Below the pieces are notes generated by a model. It worked only from the letters and a program-made list of their open reading frames with translations, was not told the DNA's origin and did no database searches. The position numbers were made by a program, and so were the translations under genes. A stretch of 64,000 nucleotides of DNA from Paenibacillus monticola. GTDB lineage: Bacteria > Bacillota > Bacilli > Paenibacillales > Paenibacillaceae. The DNA is taken from assembly GCF_009664975.1 (NCBI RefSeq), contig NZ_WJXB01000007.1, positions 186,001 to 250,000 of the forward strand, given 5' to 3'. Positions 48,437-58,361 of the stretch are shown piece after piece. Position 1 is the first letter of the stretch. Every line of letters begins with the position of its first letter.

Positions 48437-49381
48437 CTAGAACAAGGTCAACTGCGTTATTTTCTGCGACTTTGCCGTCCTGTCGGTAACCAAATGGTCA
48501 GGGTTCGGCTCCCCAATCAAAATGGGTGATTTTTTATTGTGTTGCCGCATATTTTTCAACACGGTATCTTGGCTTGTCGTGGCGTAGCAATACATACAGC
48601 CGTAGGAGCAGCTGTCATAGCTGCCTATATCAACACTTTCTACACATCCGCAGGCCATACGTTGATTTGGGTCTTTTTTAGCACGAATGGGGCAGCCGAT
48701 TATCTCCTCCACCATACTTTGATCAATACAAGCAGCATGAGAAATTCCGAATGAGCTAAGATCAATCGTCTCCGAACAGGTAGATAAGCTTAGCTGATAT
48801 TCACTTGCGATTGTGGAAAAGCCTTCGGCGATGCGGTTCATATTCAACTCATTTACCTCATCCTCCACTATGCCCTTCACCCTCTTCTGAACCTTTGGAT
48901 AAAGGTCAATATAGCTGAAAATACACCTGTGGGTATACTTTCCAAGCTCATCAGCCATCTTCCCAAAGGCATCCAGATGATACTCCACACTGAACTCCGT
49001 ATTAATTATCACAGGATCATAACGCCAAACTATTCGCTCGGGACCGATCTGGTCACTAAGTCTTTTGAAGGTTTCCATAAGCTCAGCTTTAGGAGGCAAA
49101 CCTTTCTCAACCTTTGTATCATAGGGTGTTAGCGTATATTGAAAGTAAAATGGGTAGCCCATTTTTTCTATGATATCCAGCTTTTTAAGCATCGGTTTTG
49201 GATTTTTCGTCCAGAACACGAGGCAGTCTATTACTTCAGGGTTTAAATTGATCCGACTGGTGCGGTTTGGATTTCTCGGATTTTTCACTAGAACATACCC
49301 TTCCTGGAGCCGATTCATGAACCAATCTGAATAAAAACCAGGAATATCTGTTCGTCTGCTCGCACTAATGATCAGTTTCAT
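48437..49381 (-). CDS. DUF1848 family protein with radical-SAM-like cysteine cluster
   Basis: A 314-residue protein beginning MKLIISASRRTDIPGFYSDWF, the typical DUF1848 opening. The C-terminal third carries a cysteine cluster, CGCVESVDIGSYDSCSYGCMYCY, with a C-x3-C-x2-C pattern as in radical SAM enzymes, and single cysteines before it. The family has no established function; metal-cluster or radical chemistry is inferred. The ATG lies only about 2-3 bases past GAGG, so initiation may use a nearby codon. Confidence 0.8.
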   Translation of the reverse strand: MKLIISASRRTDIPGFYSDWFMNRLQEGYVLVKNPRNPNRTSRINLNPEVIDCLVFWTKNPKPMLKKLDIIEKMGYPFYFQYTLTPYDTKVEKGLPPKAELMETFKRLSDQIGPERIVWRYDPVIINTEFSVEYHLDAFGKMADELGKYTHRCIFSYIDLYPKVQKRVKGIVEDEVNELNMNRIAEGFSTIASEYQLSLSTCSETIDLSSFGISHAACIDQSMVEEIIGCPIRAKKDPNQRMACGCVESVDIGSYDSCSYGCMYCYATTSQDTVLKNMRQHNKKSPILIGEPNPDHLVTDRTAKSQKITQLTLF

Positions 49382-49526
49382 CACCTCATTTCATTTCTTT
49401 GATTCCGCTGTTGATTTGCGTTTCATGCTGCAAAAGTCTAATAGTTCTCATCTATTTGTTCAAATATCTGTGTTCTGATCGATTTCCCCACTACTATACT
49501 ACTCCTTGTCATTGATTTCGGCAGCC

Positions 49527-50072
49527 TTACACTACTTCGTTTGGTCTGATATATGCCGTCCCTTGTTCCAAATTCAGCAGTCGGGACTTCATGTCCAGAC
49601 CCCCTCGATAGCCAGTAAGGTTGCCATTCTTGCCAATAACGCGGTGGCAGGGAACTGTAATCAGGAGCGGATTTGCCCCAATCGCCGTTCCCACAGCACG
49701 GACAGAAGTTGGTTTCTCAATATGCAGGGCAATGTCCGAATAGGACCAGGTCTCTCCATAAGGTATTTCACCGAGCGCTTTCCATACCATTAGCTGGAAC
49801 GGCGTTCCACGGAAATCAGCCGGAAGTGTAAAGTTCCTCCGCTCTCCTTCCAAATATTCGATCAACTCTCCCACATACGGCTGGAGCTTGGCATCATCCT
49901 GAGTCAATGGGCTGCCCGGGAAACGGGGGTTGAGCCATGCTTCCATTTCTGAAAAAGGTTTGTTCTGGGAGCCAATGTAGCTCAACCCATGGTCTGTCGC
50001 GGCCATATATAAGTTCCAGTCCTGATATGCCAACAAAGTCCAATATAACTGTGAGTTTATTTTAGTATTCAT
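49527..50072 (-). CDS. adaB: methylated-DNA-protein cysteine methyltransferase (AdaB/Ogt type)
   Basis: A 181-residue suicide repair protein that removes methyl groups from O6-methylguanine. The active-site motif is PCHRVIGKNG at about 140-149 (Cys near 141), preceded by the helix-turn-helix with the arginine finger (SVRAVGTAIGANPL). It lies 19 bases downstream of adaA, the arrangement of the B. subtilis adaptive-response operon. GGAGG lies 9 bases before the ATG. Confidence 0.92.
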   Translation of the reverse strand: MNTKINSQLYWTLLAYQDWNLYMAATDHGLSYIGSQNKPFSEMEAWLNPRFPGSPLTQDDAKLQPYVGELIEYLEGERRNFTLPADFRGTPFQLMVWKALGEIPYGETWSYSDIALHIEKPTSVRAVGTAIGANPLLITVPCHRVIGKNGNLTGYRGGLDMKSRLLNLEQGTAYIRPNEVV

Positions 50073-50091
50073 GATTAGCTACCTCCAATTT

Positions 50092-50676
50092 TTATTGTAT
50101 CGCGTTACTCGCTTCCTGCTGGTGCTGCTGACGATACTGAGTAGGCGTACAGCCCGTTCTTTTTTTGAACAGAGTTGTAAAATAGGGGGTATTCGGAATT
50201 CCAACCTTCCGCGCAATATCAGTCACAGCCATATTTGTATGGACCAGATACTCGGAAGCCTTCTCGATTCTCTTTTGCTGTATATAGTCCAGGGGAGTCT
50301 TTTCCATAATATTCTTAAAGGTGCGGTGTAAATGATACGGACTGCCGTGGCAGGTTTCGGCTAGGATCTCAAGCGTTAGAGGCTCTGTAAAGTTGTGCTC
50401 AATATACTCCGTTATGACGGAGACCCATTCCTTGTCCGGTAGTCTTTCTCCGGTTGGCTTACATCGTTTGCAAGGCCGATACTGGGCGCTTAATGCTTCT
50501 TGTGCATTCTCAAATATACGAACATGTTCTTGCTTAGGCAGTCTGGACTTGCAGGAGGGTCTGCAGAATATTCCAGTCGTCTTAACCGCATAGAAAAATT
50601 CTCCATCGCATGAAACATCGTTATTCAGTATAGCCTGCCATTGTTCCTCGCTCAACTTCTGTTCTCCATTGGTCAT
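50092..50676 (-). CDS. adaA: AdaA methylphosphotriester-DNA methyltransferase and activator
   Basis: A 194-residue protein. The ATG at 50676 is preceded by GGAGG at 8 bases. The N-terminal Ada zinc domain has the ligands in GIFCRPSCKSR and YRPCKRCKPTGE; the first cysteine is the methyl acceptor in E. coli Ada. Two AraC-type helix-turn-helix motifs follow (about 90-185), ending in GIPNTPYFTTLFKKRTGCTPTQYR. After methylation by DNA phosphotriesters it should activate the adaA-adaB operon. Confidence 0.92.
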   Translation of the reverse strand: MTNGEQKLSEEQWQAILNNDVSCDGEFFYAVKTTGIFCRPSCKSRLPKQEHVRIFENAQEALSAQYRPCKRCKPTGERLPDKEWVSVITEYIEHNFTEPLTLEILAETCHGSPYHLHRTFKNIMEKTPLDYIQQKRIEKASEYLVHTNMAVTDIARKVGIPNTPYFTTLFKKRTGCTPTQYRQQHQQEASNAIQ

Positions 50677-50781
50677 CACAATTACCTCCATTGACGACAG
50701 TATACCCCTGCCAAGGGGCATTTGTACGCATTTTGGAATGTAAGAGCAAGATAGTGAAATACAAGAATTAGTGTTGTAAAA

Positions 50782-50815
50782 AAAAAGAAAACCCGCAATT
50801 TATGCGGGTTCCAGT
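50782..50815 (-). terminator. hairpin between adaA and the sensor-domain gene
   Basis: AACCCGCA (50791-50798) and TGCGGGTT (50803-50810) form a perfect 8-bp stem with a 4-base loop. An A run precedes it on the plus strand, giving a T run on the minus strand. It ends the sensor-domain transcript, about 60 bases past its stop. Confidence 0.75.
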
Positions 50816-50870
50816 AAACACGTGGTAGGAGAACGGTTATGTAGTGTTAATCATTTGGGGGCGTTTTTTT

Positions 50871-51515
50871 TCAAAGGGTTGTTGAATGATCTTGTGTACG
50901 TGCTACTGCCTGAATCCATGCGGCATAAAGGCGACCCATTGCTCTTAGGAACAGCGGCACCAGCAAGACTAGAACCAGCCCGATACCGCCGACTGCCCAG
51001 GCCCGTTCGGATGCATCCAGGTCTGTAAACAGAAACGACAGTACAGGGTCGTAGGAATTCAGATCAAAGGGAAGTGACCATTCTGTACTGATCTTGAAGG
51101 CTAGAGGGGTCAGCATTACGGCAACCGCCGTAACTGGCAGAACGATGGCAATGGTAAAGCTCGCAATCCCTATAGGAAGTTGCGCTAAACTGTACACAAC
51201 CGCCCGATATGTCCGTGCTTGACTGAGGACAGTGACTAATGACCGCCATCCCTGCCAACGCAGTTCCGATAGATGATCTGTGGAGGATGGTTGCTGCTCT
51301 TTGTTGGTGAGCCACCGTCCCACCTGTTCCCCTTCTTTGGTCATCATCCGTTGACATGTCTTAAGTGTCAATGCCAGTAAAGGCAGTCCTACCCATAACA
51401 GGATTAACGGCAAGCTGATACAGATGCCGGCTACCGCGATCACAAAGGCTAAGATTCCCTTCGGCAGGGACATCAAAAGCATCGACCAGCTATGTAGAGC
51501 ACTTTGTTTCTTCAT
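50871..51515 (-). CDS. membrane protein with PF13796-type sensor domain
   Basis: A 214-residue membrane protein with about four hydrophobic segments (near 17-50, 115-140 and 170-200) and a short cytoplasmic loop. The layout LPKGILAFVIAVAGICISLPLILLWVGLPLLAL is that of the putative sensor domain usually found at the N-terminus of histidine kinases; here it stands alone with no kinase attached. GGAGGG lies 9 bases before the ATG. Two ACTTAAGT sites lie upstream. Role unknown. Confidence 0.7.
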   Translation of the reverse strand: MKKQSALHSWSMLLMSLPKGILAFVIAVAGICISLPLILLWVGLPLLALTLKTCQRMMTKEGEQVGRWLTNKEQQPSSTDHLSELRWQGWRSLVTVLSQARTYRAVVYSLAQLPIGIASFTIAIVLPVTAVAVMLTPLAFKISTEWSLPFDLNSYDPVLSFLFTDLDASERAWAVGGIGLVLVLLVPLFLRAMGRLYAAWIQAVARTQDHSTTL

Positions 51516-51872
51516 ATACGAAAACCCTCCTCTTACCAGTTAACTTAAGTATAGAGGGGGATTTATGTTAAAGCATCTACCTACAGACGGATCTTATTCT
51601 AGACTTAAGTCTAGGATGAACAATATCATCCACTGCTGGATTGAAGTAAAGGATCTATTCGACCTTTCAACAAAAGAGGTCATCGGACGAGTAACTCTTG
51701 CAAACGCAAAGATACTCAGATTGCCATTGCAACAGGCTGCACAGCGATGATTAAGCCCAACGAACTTAGCGCAATCCAGACGCAATTAATTACTGAATGT
51801 TGTTATTAAGCTACAATCAGTAAAGAAACCCACCAGGACCTGGTGGGTTTCAATGTTACACTATCAAGTTAG
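51516..51872. other. 357-base intergenic region with two ACTTAAGT sites
   Basis: ACTTAAGT occurs at 51543-51550 and at 51603-51610, exactly 60 bases apart (about six helix turns). The second is the centre of a perfect 16-bp palindrome, CTAGACTTAAGTCTAG (51599-51614). The sites lie upstream of the sensor-domain gene and may bind a dimeric regulator. Short frames on either strand (about 61-63 codons) show no family resemblance. Confidence 0.45.
51825..51851 (-). terminator. terminator of the GH81 gene
   Basis: AAACCCACCA (51826-51835) and TGGTGGGTTT (51841-51850) form a perfect 10-bp stem with a 5-base loop; TTTCTTT follows on the minus strand. It lies about 20 bases past the stop. Confidence 0.75.
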
Positions 51873-54800
51873 CTATTTGTAAAGATTTAACTCCGATACA
51901 GACCACCACCACGCGGGTGCTTCCTTCGTTTGAATAATTTTTACATAACGAGCGCTCTGCAGCGGGAAGGTTTCCACGATAGACTTCGAGGCTGCTTCAT
52001 TCTCCGCTACCAGGCTCCAGTTGACTCCGTCTTTGGACACAAGAACTTGGTAACCCCGGCCGTAGTCATTCTCACTATTGCCAGAGTTTAGAGTCAGTTC
52101 ACGGAAGTTTTGTAAACTGCCCAGATCTAACTGAATCCATTGGCCTGCCGTTTGTGGGGCTCCGGTAGTCCAGCGGCTGCCCTTATCGGCATCCAGCATG
52201 TTAGCTGCTGGGGCATCACTGGCATACGTGGATGCCGTTACTGTCCATGGGGAGCGATCGAGCGCAATTGGCTCGTCAAGCACTTCCTCAGGCAGATCGT
52301 CATCCTTAGTAAATACCTTGAGTTCGGAAATGGACCACCAGTGAGAATCTGCTGCCGTTTGTACTACCTTAAGATAGCGGACGGTCTGCAGCGGGAACGC
52401 TGCAGTTACGAAGGAATTCTTGCCTTCACCCGAAGCGACAGTACTTCCCCAGTTTTTCCCGTCCTTTGAGACGTAAACCTCATATCCATGGGCATAATCA
52501 TCGCGATTGCTCCCGCTGTCCATGACGATTTGATCAACCGCTTGTTCACTTCCCATATCAAGTTGAATCCATTGGCCATTGGTCTGCTCATGGCCTGAAG
52601 ACCAGCGTGTATTTTTGTCACCGTCCAACATAGCGGCAGTACTTTCACCGCTCGTTGTGGATGAAGTCAACAGCCAGCCATTTGATGCAACAAGCTTTTG
52701 TTTACCAATGCCATAATTATGGACGGTAAGCTCGGCGACCGACCACCATTTGTTCGCTTCACCCGTTTGCAGGAGCTTAATATAACGAGCGTTTTGTGTC
52801 TTAAAGGATAACGCCATCGTACCCGGCGCACCCTTGCCGGAAGCTACCGCAGTTCTCCACTGCTCCCCGTCATCGGAAACCACAATCTTATATCCACGAG
52901 GATAGTCATCAGCGGAATTTCCAGGGTCTAAAACGATAGAATCAAAGCTCTGCTTGGACCCCAGATCGATTTGAAGCCATTGGCCATTCGTCTGCTCACG
53001 ACCGCTTGACCAAAGAGTGGCTGCCGAGCCATCCAGTATATTTGCTGTAATGTCAGAAGCATACGTGGAGGAAGCGGTGATCTTCCAACCTGAACGATCT
53101 TCGAGCGAGCTTTCAGGATGTTCGATCAATTTTTTGCCGAATTTGGCAATCTTCAGTTCAGCGATGGACCACCAGTTGTCAGCAGAGTCCTTTAGAGCAA
53201 TTTTAATGTATCTTGCCGTTTGGGGAGTCATCGCTACTGCCAGACTTGGAGAAGTGCCTTTTCCGTTTGCAACAGCATCCCCCCAGTTCACACCGTCACT
53301 AGATACCAACACTTCGTAGCTATTCGCATAATCACCGTAGCTGGTACCTGAATTCATAAACAGTGTGTCAAAGGTTTGTTCAGAACCCAAATCAATTTGG
53401 AGCCAATCCGCCCCGTTCTGCGCCCGTCCTGATGACCAGCGCGTATCCAGCTTACCGTCCACCAGATTGCTGACCGGTTCAGAACCTGCGGAAGTGGTGA
53501 TCACCCAGTCGGAGCGGTCAAGGTATTGAACGCCATTTGACGGATCTGGAGCATCCACAACCGTAACTTTTGTCGGATCAACAGAAACCAATGCGTTTGG
53601 ATACACGGTTGCAGAGCCTAAGACACCAGTCGCATTGTAAAAATGAATTGTTTTGGAGCTTCCCGAAGGATTCCAGATTTGCGCAGTATAGCTGTCTGCT
53701 TTTTTATAGACTGTTACCGCCGGGTCGTCTGCCCAAATATCCATCGTCCGGCTGCCCAGTGTCGCCATGCTGTGAACGAACCAATAGGCGTTAAATGCTT
53801 CATTTTGCTGCATGTTAGTCGTATCCCATTTATCCAGTACCGTTTGCGGATCACTAATCGATTCAAAAGGCCAGATAATATGCTGCCATGTATTTTCTGG
53901 TTGGCCGAGATCCTTGATTAAGCCTGTATACAAACTTGCAGCCTTTTCAGGCTCACGTCCATAATAGGTCATCCATTCCGCAGGCGGTAGCCAATGAATG
54001 CCATATATGCTCTGCGGATCTCCGGAGAAGAACGTACCAAACAGATAGGCACTTCCGTACACCTGCCCAACCGTGGCATGATCATAGCCTTCCACCCAGT
54101 TGTCATGGTCATAGTTGAACCAGTATTGCTCTACTGCCTTCTCTTCTGTCGTAAATCCCCAGATGCCAGCATCCCGATAGGTGTTATTCTCGGTGACCAG
54201 CCCCCACATGTATTCGCCAACCCAGCTAAACAAGGCTTCACCTGCAGCCTCTTGGTTATTACCGCTGCGGTTGTCGGCGTAGCCACCAGCCCATGAATGG
54301 CCTTCATAAGGATCGAAATTACGGAACCATGGGAATTCGCTATCCGTTTTGGACGGATTAGCATAGTCGCGAATCAGTGTTTCTACCATATCGCCATAGT
54401 CGTTGAGGAATCCCTTATCATATGTGGCAAGAACAGCAGAAGCAAAGATGTAGTACCCATATGTAAAATGATGATCAGTTAATCCGGTATTTACGCCAAA
54501 GCCGCTGGCATAAGGAAATACTGAGCCCCATTCCTGCGAGTAGTGAAAATAATACGAATGAAGCGGCTCATCCGGTGAATAAGTGTACCAATCGGTCAAA
54601 ATGGTCTTCAAATCAGCAAGATAGCGGTCTCTGCGTTCGGTGTCACCCAGTTGATCGCTTATAAGCACTGCCAGCGATAATGGATGCAGCTTCTTCCCTT
54701 GCCAATATGGATCGGCGATCATTAAATTCCCGGTCAAATCCGCATCCAGTTGATCCAAATAAGCGATCAATTGAGCTCGGGAATATGTCGAATCATCGGG

Positions 54801-56834
54801 TTCCACGAACTGGGGGATTATTCCGTAGAAGCGGTCAGAGGTTGTAAAAGTATTGCCTTCAGCAACCTTGAGAACGCCACGGATGGATGGATACGTCATC
54901 TCTGTTAGAGGTGTGGATGAAATTTTCCATTGATGCGGCAGCAGTGCCATGATCGTATCCTTGGAGAATCCCGGCCGTTTCAGTTCCGTAACGGAATGAA
55001 AGCTTGTGGATACCATCGAAGAAGCTTGATCATATTGGTAAGCAACTTCTGTATTGGATACGAAAGCATAGGCATGTTGATAAAATTCATTTAATTCAAG
55101 AGCAGAAGGTAGCGTAGCAAGCGATAAATAATCGCCATCCCCACTGAGCTTGATTTTAATCGTATTGCCAAGCTTCATAAATACAGTTCCCGGAGGAGCA
55201 AATATACCGTAGCTGCGGACGAATGTCTGCGGAGTAGGCGCTTTGTCCTTATTGGTCACTTCGATTCCGATGTGATCTGCTGTCACAACATCACCGTCAT
55301 TTACCAAGACAGGATTGTTATTGTCGTCAAACAGACGAGTCATTACCGGTGATTGAATAATTATTGCATCGGGATTCTCGAACGTATTGTAGAGAAACGG
55401 GGAACCTTTGACAAAAGTAGTACTCATCTTTGCCGTATCGTCATCACTTAAGATGACACTGGCCGAATAATCGCCATAACCGGAAATTTTCGTTTCCATA
55501 TCCGCCGGGTTAATGGTGTTTGTCGACAAATACAGATCTGGATCGCCATCAGCATCCATCGAACCTCCATCAGCGGAAGCATAACCGGCACCGGGATTCA
55601 GTATAGCCAGCCCCTGTTTGGTGTAGCGGTTTTTAAACGGCAGTGTAATCAGACTATTACCATCCCCAAGTTTGGAGATTAGGATCGATTGCCACCAGTC
55701 GTTGGATGGAATCGGCGCATCAATGTCTGATGTCCGGTATTTAGGATTTTTGGGTTCAAGCTGGGTGATATCATTAATCTCATAACTGCCTGCTCCGACC
55801 TGAACCTTGGAGGCAACAGGAATGTCCGGAATCTCGTAAGTAGATTTTGGATCTCCGTCACGGTATGTATGCACCTCAAAGTCAAACAGGGAATAACCAT
55901 TAGTACCTGCGCGCCCGATACCCACCATTTTCACATAACGCGCTTTGGCATAAAGGGGGATCGTCTCCTTACCGCCAGATCCATTTAATTGACGGTAAAT
56001 CGTTGTCCAGCTTTGTGCGTCATCAGATACCTGAATATCGTAGGCGCGACCATAAGCTGCTTCCCAATTAAATACGACGCTGCCGATTTCACTTTTCTTG
56101 CCCAAATCGACGTAAATCCACTCATTCTCTTTGAAAATAGACGCCCAGCGGGTATTCGAATCCCCGTCTGCGGCGTTGATAGCCAAATAATCCTTTTCCT
56201 TCATCTTGGCTTTATCCTCAGCCGATCGGCTAGGCTCATCAATCTCCAAAGAAGAAGCAACTACTGGCTTATTCTTAGCAATATTGGCAGCATCCGGTTT
56301 TGGAGGCAAGTTGATGCCGCCGGTTCCATAAACATTGAACTCCCAAATGGAGATGCCGTAGTTCTGCTGTGCACGTTTCGAGCTGTATACACGGACATAG
56401 CGCCCCTTTGCCGAAACAGCCTCATCGGTTAGTCCACCCTTGCCTTCTACAGTGGAATAGATAGGACTCCAGTTGATTTCATCTTCGGAAGTCTGAAATT
56501 CAAAAGCTGTGGAATATGCACCTTCCCATTGAACTGAAACTCTGGATATCGAAGCACTGGCTCCAAGGTCCACATAAATCCATTGCGGGTCCTTCTGCCA
56601 GACACTTTCCCACCGCGTAGAATTATTTCCATCTACGGCCAAATCCGGGGTGCCCCCGCCAAGTGAAGAAGAAGCATACACGGGCCTGTTCAACGACAGC
56701 AGATAATCCGTAGCCTCTGCGTGAACAGCTGTGGCAGGTACAGCTGGGACACTGCCGATCAACAAAAGCAATGTAATTAAAATATGTGCCCACAAAAAGT
56801 GGGGCTTTCGCTTGTGTGTAAACGAGTTCTTCAT
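51873..56834 (-). CDS. secreted GH81 endo-beta-1,3-glucanase with six discoidin modules
   Basis: A 1653-residue exported enzyme. The signal peptide ends near Ala39. Two discoidin modules (about 45-170 and 182-325) precede the GH81 catalytic region (about 345-1090), which has DHHFTYGYY (787-795), the YEGHSWAGG loop and NNQEAAGEA with Glu862 and Glu866, the family's catalytic region. Four further discoidin repeats follow (about 1103-1233, 1243-1375, 1380-1508, 1522-1653), each with a W-x-x-D/ExK core, TRWSSG, WIQLDLGS and a C-terminal WWSxxELK. It should degrade beta-1,3-glucan such as fungal wall glucan, laminarin or callose. AGGAGA lies 6 bases before the ATG. The extra modules probably raise binding avidity. 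Confidence 0.92.
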   Translation of the reverse strand: MKNSFTHKRKPHFLWAHILITLLLLIGSVPAVPATAVHAEATDYLLSLNRPVYASSSLGGGTPDLAVDGNNSTRWESVWQKDPQWIYVDLGASASISRVSVQWEGAYSTAFEFQTSEDEINWSPIYSTVEGKGGLTDEAVSAKGRYVRVYSSKRAQQNYGISIWEFNVYGTGGINLPPKPDAANIAKNKPVVASSLEIDEPSRSAEDKAKMKEKDYLAINAADGDSNTRWASIFKENEWIYVDLGKKSEIGSVVFNWEAAYGRAYDIQVSDDAQSWTTIYRQLNGSGGKETIPLYAKARYVKMVGIGRAGTNGYSLFDFEVHTYRDGDPKSTYEIPDIPVASKVQVGAGSYEINDITQLEPKNPKYRTSDIDAPIPSNDWWQSILISKLGDGNSLITLPFKNRYTKQGLAILNPGAGYASADGGSMDADGDPDLYLSTNTINPADMETKISGYGDYSASVILSDDDTAKMSTTFVKGSPFLYNTFENPDAIIIQSPVMTRLFDDNNNPVLVNDGDVVTADHIGIEVTNKDKAPTPQTFVRSYGIFAPPGTVFMKLGNTIKIKLSGDGDYLSLATLPSALELNEFYQHAYAFVSNTEVAYQYDQASSMVSTSFHSVTELKRPGFSKDTIMALLPHQWKISSTPLTEMTYPSIRGVLKVAEGNTFTTSDRFYGIIPQFVEPDDSTYSRAQLIAYLDQLDADLTGNLMIADPYWQGKKLHPLSLAVLISDQLGDTERRDRYLADLKTILTDWYTYSPDEPLHSYYFHYSQEWGSVFPYASGFGVNTGLTDHHFTYGYYIFASAVLATYDKGFLNDYGDMVETLIRDYANPSKTDSEFPWFRNFDPYEGHSWAGGYADNRSGNNQEAAGEALFSWVGEYMWGLVTENNTYRDAGIWGFTTEEKAVEQYWFNYDHDNWVEGYDHATVGQVYGSAYLFGTFFSGDPQSIYGIHWLPPAEWMTYYGREPEKAASLYTGLIKDLGQPENTWQHIIWPFESISDPQTVLDKWDTTNMQQNEAFNAYWFVHSMATLGSRTMDIWADDPAVTVYKKADSYTAQIWNPSGSSKTIHFYNATGVLGSATVYPNALVSVDPTKVTVVDAPDPSNGVQYLDRSDWVITTSAGSEPVSNLVDGKLDTRWSSGRAQNGADWLQIDLGSEQTFDTLFMNSGTSYGDYANSYEVLVSSDGVNWGDAVANGKGTSPSLAVAMTPQTARYIKIALKDSADNWWSIAELKIAKFGKKLIEHPESSLEDRSGWKITASSTYASDITANILDGSAATLWSSGREQTNGQWLQIDLGSKQSFDSIVLDPGNSADDYPRGYKIVVSDDGEQWRTAVASGKGAPGTMALSFKTQNARYIKLLQTGEANKWWSVAELTVHNYGIGKQKLVASNGWLLTSSTTSGESTAAMLDGDKNTRWSSGHEQTNGQWIQLDMGSEQAVDQIVMDSGSNRDDYAHGYEVYVSKDGKNWGSTVASGEGKNSFVTAAFPLQTVRYLKVVQTAADSHWWSISELKVFTKDDDLPEEVLDEPIALDRSPWTVTASTYASDAPAANMLDADKGSRWTTGAPQTAGQWIQLDLGSLQNFRELTLNSGNSENDYGRGYQVLVSKDGVNWSLVAENEAASKSIVETFPLQSARYVKIIQTKEAPAWWWSVSELNLYK

Positions 56835-56986
56835 GAGTTCTCTCCTGTATCCAGTAGTGAGCAGTTGATTTCGATGAATTCAACTGCTCCAAAACAGTTT
56901 ATCGGCTGGCAGGAGGATAATGTTGGTAGTTGAGAGGTTTATTTTGGGAAAAACAGGATATAAGAACTAATAACAGGAGAAAGGAA

Positions 56987-58159
56987 CTATATCTGTTTAT
57001 CAACCTGTAAAGGGAGCATATTCAAAATGTCTTTTAATCGATCCAGATCAATACTCGTTTTGATTCCTGTAGGGTGCCAATGCTGGATACAGCCCGAATT
57101 ATGGAGCAGCACACATTGGGGCTGATATCCCATTTCTCTGGCTTTATATCCTCCTGAGATGAGATTCAGTACGCAAGCTATGCCAACAATTCCAACCTCC
57201 CCCTCTCGGACACGCTGATGACCGAATGCCGTGGAGGCATGGGGGATAATTAACACCTTACAGTCATATTCTTTGGCCATAGCGGTGATCATATTAACCT
57301 GGCAGTCCTTGGAGCAGCTTTTGCAGAGGTATCCCTCCCCTTCTTTTACTGCTTTACAGACTTCACCTGACTTATTTCGCATGCAGACGGGAAGGAACAC
57401 TCTTTTTTCTTTGGTTGCGGCAAAACTGTCGTGAAACGCCCGATTCATGATCTCCGCACCCACCATATTCAAATGATATTCCACCCTTTTACGGCTGCAG
57501 AAGATGCGGTTTTCCTTCCATGTTAGCCGTTCAAGGTTATTCTCAATATAAGCATCTACTCTCAACGTATAACAGCCTAACCGTTCCTCACTTCTCTGTT
57601 CAAACCAGTTGGCATGTCGCACAGCTCTTAGCAGCTTATTTTGACTTTCGCGTGGCGTGTTTGCTGTCAAATAACCGAACCAGATTGCCAAGCGTTTGCT
57701 CTCTTGTTCAAATTCTCCGCTTGCCTGCAGCCAACCCAGCAGCCTTCCGAATTGCTTCAAATCAATTGTGCATTCATGCTGTCTGTTTCTTGCCAAAATC
57801 GTTGTACCCGCAATTCCCTTCAGCCGGTCTATCGCACTTCTTGCAATTGTACTTCTGCTTCTTAGACTATAAACGGATGAAAGCAGCTTACCTACATACA
57901 TACTTCCTGCAGCTGCTCTACGCCCATACACTTTCCACAATACGCCAATCATAAGGAATTCCAGGCCATATACAGCGGAATCCATCGGTTCCAGTTCTTT
58001 TTCAGCAAGGTAATGGTTGAATTCTTCTATCGACTGTTCTTTGCGTATTCTTTCCATGTATTCATCGGTAAACGAAGCAACATCCACGTAATAGCTATCT
58101 GTTTCAGTGCCATTTCCGTATAAAGAGTAGGTTACTGTCTCTTTAACCCCTTCACTCAC
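56987..58159 (-). CDS. DUF116 family protein
   Basis: A 390-residue protein. The GTG at 58159 is chosen because GGAGGTG lies 6 bases upstream; an earlier TTG is not well placed. An N-terminal region of about 220 residues has two hydrophobic or helical stretches. The C-terminal DUF116 domain (about 225-385) has the cysteine pairs VCMRNKSGEVC and CKSCSKDCQ, plus HASTAFG, GIACVLNLISGG and LLHNSGCIQHWHPTGI. The domain is often linked to metal or redox cofactor binding, but no function is established. A broken copy of its last residues lies at 60301-60383. Confidence 0.75.
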   Translation of the reverse strand: MSEGVKETVTYSLYGNGTETDSYYVDVASFTDEYMERIRKEQSIEEFNHYLAEKELEPMDSAVYGLEFLMIGVLWKVYGRRAAAGSMYVGKLLSSVYSLRSRSTIARSAIDRLKGIAGTTILARNRQHECTIDLKQFGRLLGWLQASGEFEQESKRLAIWFGYLTANTPRESQNKLLRAVRHANWFEQRSEERLGCYTLRVDAYIENNLERLTWKENRIFCSRKRVEYHLNMVGAEIMNRAFHDSFAATKEKRVFLPVCMRNKSGEVCKAVKEGEGYLCKSCSKDCQVNMITAMAKEYDCKVLIIPHASTAFGHQRVREGEVGIVGIACVLNLISGGYKAREMGYQPQCVLLHNSGCIQHWHPTGIKTSIDLDRLKDILNMLPLQVDKQI

Positions 58160-58361
58160 TCTTAGCACCTCCAACCTTCTTGAGAAGTTAGCATTTCCTC
58201 TTTTTATTGTCAGTGATATTAAAGATCCATTATAGTTATTCTTAAACTCAGTGAAATATTGTTCGTCGTTTAAAAAAGGGTTGGTATTTCAGGTTTAGCG
58301 CTATATAGTACATTTATGAGCAAAACTAGTAAGTATAACTCTATCCATGAGGTGTGAAACT

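Noticed and set aside
51565..51785. Overlapping frames of about 61 codons on both strands upstream of the sensor-domain gene
   Set aside because: No ribosome site, no recognisable family; treated as noncoding.
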